DNA of 6,816 nucleotides from Flammeovirgaceae bacterium (GTDB lineage: Bacteria; Bacteroidota; Bacteroidia; Cytophagales; Cyclobacteriaceae). This document shows positions 6,544 through 6,816 of this stretch, one piece after another (position 1 is the stretch's first letter; each line of letters opens with the position of its first letter). Position numbers and translations under genes: made by a program. Location: positions 1 through 6,816 of the forward strand of contig QIEB01000536.1 of the NCBI GenBank assembly GCA_003229495.1. The letters run 5' to 3'. Below the pieces are notes generated by a model. The model made no database searches, was not told where the DNA came from, and saw nothing but the letters and a program-made list of their open reading frames with translations.

Positions 6544-6816
6544 CCTATCGACGTTACAATGACTTAAAAGAGGCAGAAGCTAGAGCCGCTGAAGTGGTAC
6601 TAAAATCCTCCCTGGATCGTGTCAGGGCGGAGATTGCTTCCATGCGAAAAACAGAGGACCTTGAACATATAACGCCCCTGATATGGAAGGAGTTGACGGT
6701 ATTAGGAGTCCCTTTCTTTAGGTGTGGTGTCTTTATCATAAACGAAAATAGTCAAAAAGTCCATATGTATCTGACAAAGCCCAATGGGGAACCCCTTGCC
6801 GCCTTGCACCTGGAGT
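6342..6816 (+). pseudogene. Third segment of the multi-module sensory protein, continuing past the window
   Basis: From about 6351 the correct protein is in a different frame from the central segment, and it stays open to the right edge. It starts with GSELQEYYQILQPQLEIPDV, matching the DAEHYYSAIKNLPSYELPEV part of module 5. It continues with LYGYFLLFPEGGLYAWAENE, IFKKFSAV, linker 8 (6534-6647, LELTYRRYNDLKEAEARAAE and so on) and the first 56 residues of module 9 (6648 to the edge, including FFRCGVFIINEN, like LRCGVLIIDKN of module 5). There is no suitable start codon at its beginning, so it is only expressed if the frame is restored. Linker 8 is the most divergent linker (EVVLKSSLDRVRAEIASMR), which may mean the array is near its end. 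The frame opens after a TGA at 6339-6341. Confidence 0.7.
6348..6362 (+). other. Second frame break, probable small deletion in module 8
   Basis: Module 8 follows module 5 well up to LDELYEAWKE (module 5: LEQLYEDWRS). It follows again from GSELQEYY (module 5: GKDAEHYY), but in another frame. Between the conserved W and the YY, module 5 has 18 residues and module 8 only about 8. The simplest event is a deletion of about 28-34 bases whose length is one more than a multiple of three. The junction probably lies in AAAGAGGATCTG at 6349-6360. A plain one-base loss in a naturally shorter loop is also possible. Confidence 0.65.

Larger units (their letters stand above)
2619..6647 (+). repeat. Eight-copy tandem array of a 38-residue helical linker between sensory modules
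   Basis: Each linker is 114 bp, and the eight copies start at 2619, 3183, 3754, 4309, 4864, 5437, 6016 and 6534. The consensus is F(D/Q)xxYxRFLDLQKAE, then xQAREAQIEAALERVR, then a final xxAMxMH. Spacing is 564, 571, 555, 555, 573, 579 and 518 bp; the 571 includes the 10-bp duplication and the 518 reflects the shortened module 8. The linkers are far more alike than the modules they join, and read as an Ala/Glu/Arg-rich coiled coil like signalling helices that pass movement between domains. Module classes, by shared motifs: A = modules 2, 6, 7 (W(Y/W)(A/S)(F/Y)R and (F/S)GG(T/S/A)L); B = 1 and 4; C = 3; D = 5, 8 and 9 (LR(C/T)G early, EYY or HYY in the middle). The classes are interleaved, not blocked. 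Confidence 0.85.
2019..6816 (+). pseudogene. Giant multi-module sensory protein gene, interrupted by two frame lesions, runs off the right edge
   Basis: Taken together, the three open segments from 2019 onward are one gene. The same module-linker pattern continues across both breaks, and sister modules align through the junctions. Repaired, it would encode about 1,600 residues inside the window and more beyond it. There is no signal peptide or membrane helix, so it should be cytoplasmic. The N terminus is short and polar, followed by a first helix KIEAALEKIRNRTLLM (residues 31-46), then alternating modules of about 150 residues and 38-residue linkers. The modules resemble small-molecule-sensing GAF-like domains, and the linkers resemble signalling coiled coils. 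Similar proteins I recall from Bacteroidota end in a histidine kinase or another output domain, which is not reached here. The break points are the 10-bp duplication at 3411-3430 and a junction near 6350-6360. Everything else is open, so the damage is recent, switchable or artefactual. Confidence 0.6.

Noticed and set aside
2619..6647. Regularly spaced repeats that might suggest a CRISPR-like or mobile repeat array
   Set aside because: The repeats are 114 bp, in frame, translate to one helical linker, and their spacers encode homologous protein modules; this is internal protein repetition.
1..6816. tRNA, rRNA, insertion sequence or integrase attachment site
   Set aside because: I saw no cloverleaf-like segment, no ribosomal RNA sequence, no transposase motif and no terminal inverted repeats with target duplications on either strand.

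Overview
The window looks like chromosomal DNA from a member of the Bacteroidota, probably a Cytophagales-type marine or environmental bacterium. The base composition is moderate, clear Shine-Dalgarno sites are scarce, and the right two thirds encodes a repeat protein whose linker helices (YxRFLDLQKAExQAREAQ followed by IEAALERVRA) I associate with large signalling proteins of this phylum. The taxonomic call is inference from recalled protein families, not from a search.

Layout. Bases 1-281 hold the C-terminal end of a plus-strand gene with a jelly-roll, sugar-binding-like domain. A short convergent gap (282-338) with a weak hairpin follows. On the minus strand are a PaaI-type hotdog thioesterase (339-758) and, directly upstream with a 2-base gap, a TSUP/TauE-SafE family membrane transporter (761-1516); the pair is probably co-transcribed. 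A 117-base divergent region (1517-1633) separates them from a small two-helix membrane protein. The long open frame of that protein begins at 1686, but the better start signal lies in another frame at 1634.

From 2019 to the right edge runs one very large gene. It encodes a tandem array of about 150-residue sensory-like (GAF-like) modules, eight complete or nearly complete plus one partial, joined by eight near-identical 38-residue helical linkers. Only two lesions break it. The first is a perfect 10-bp tandem duplication at 3411-3430; removing one copy rejoins the frames exactly. The second is a frame change near 6350-6360, where about ten residues are also missing compared with a sister module. 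The rest is cleanly open, so this is either a very recently broken gene, a reversibly switched gene, or an assembly problem. No kinase, cyclase, phosphatase or DNA-binding output domain is reached inside the window.

The most interesting points are the mosaic module array, the 10-bp duplication as a possible on/off switch, and the matching frame problem at the start of the small membrane protein just upstream. No tRNA, rRNA, CRISPR array or transposase was seen.
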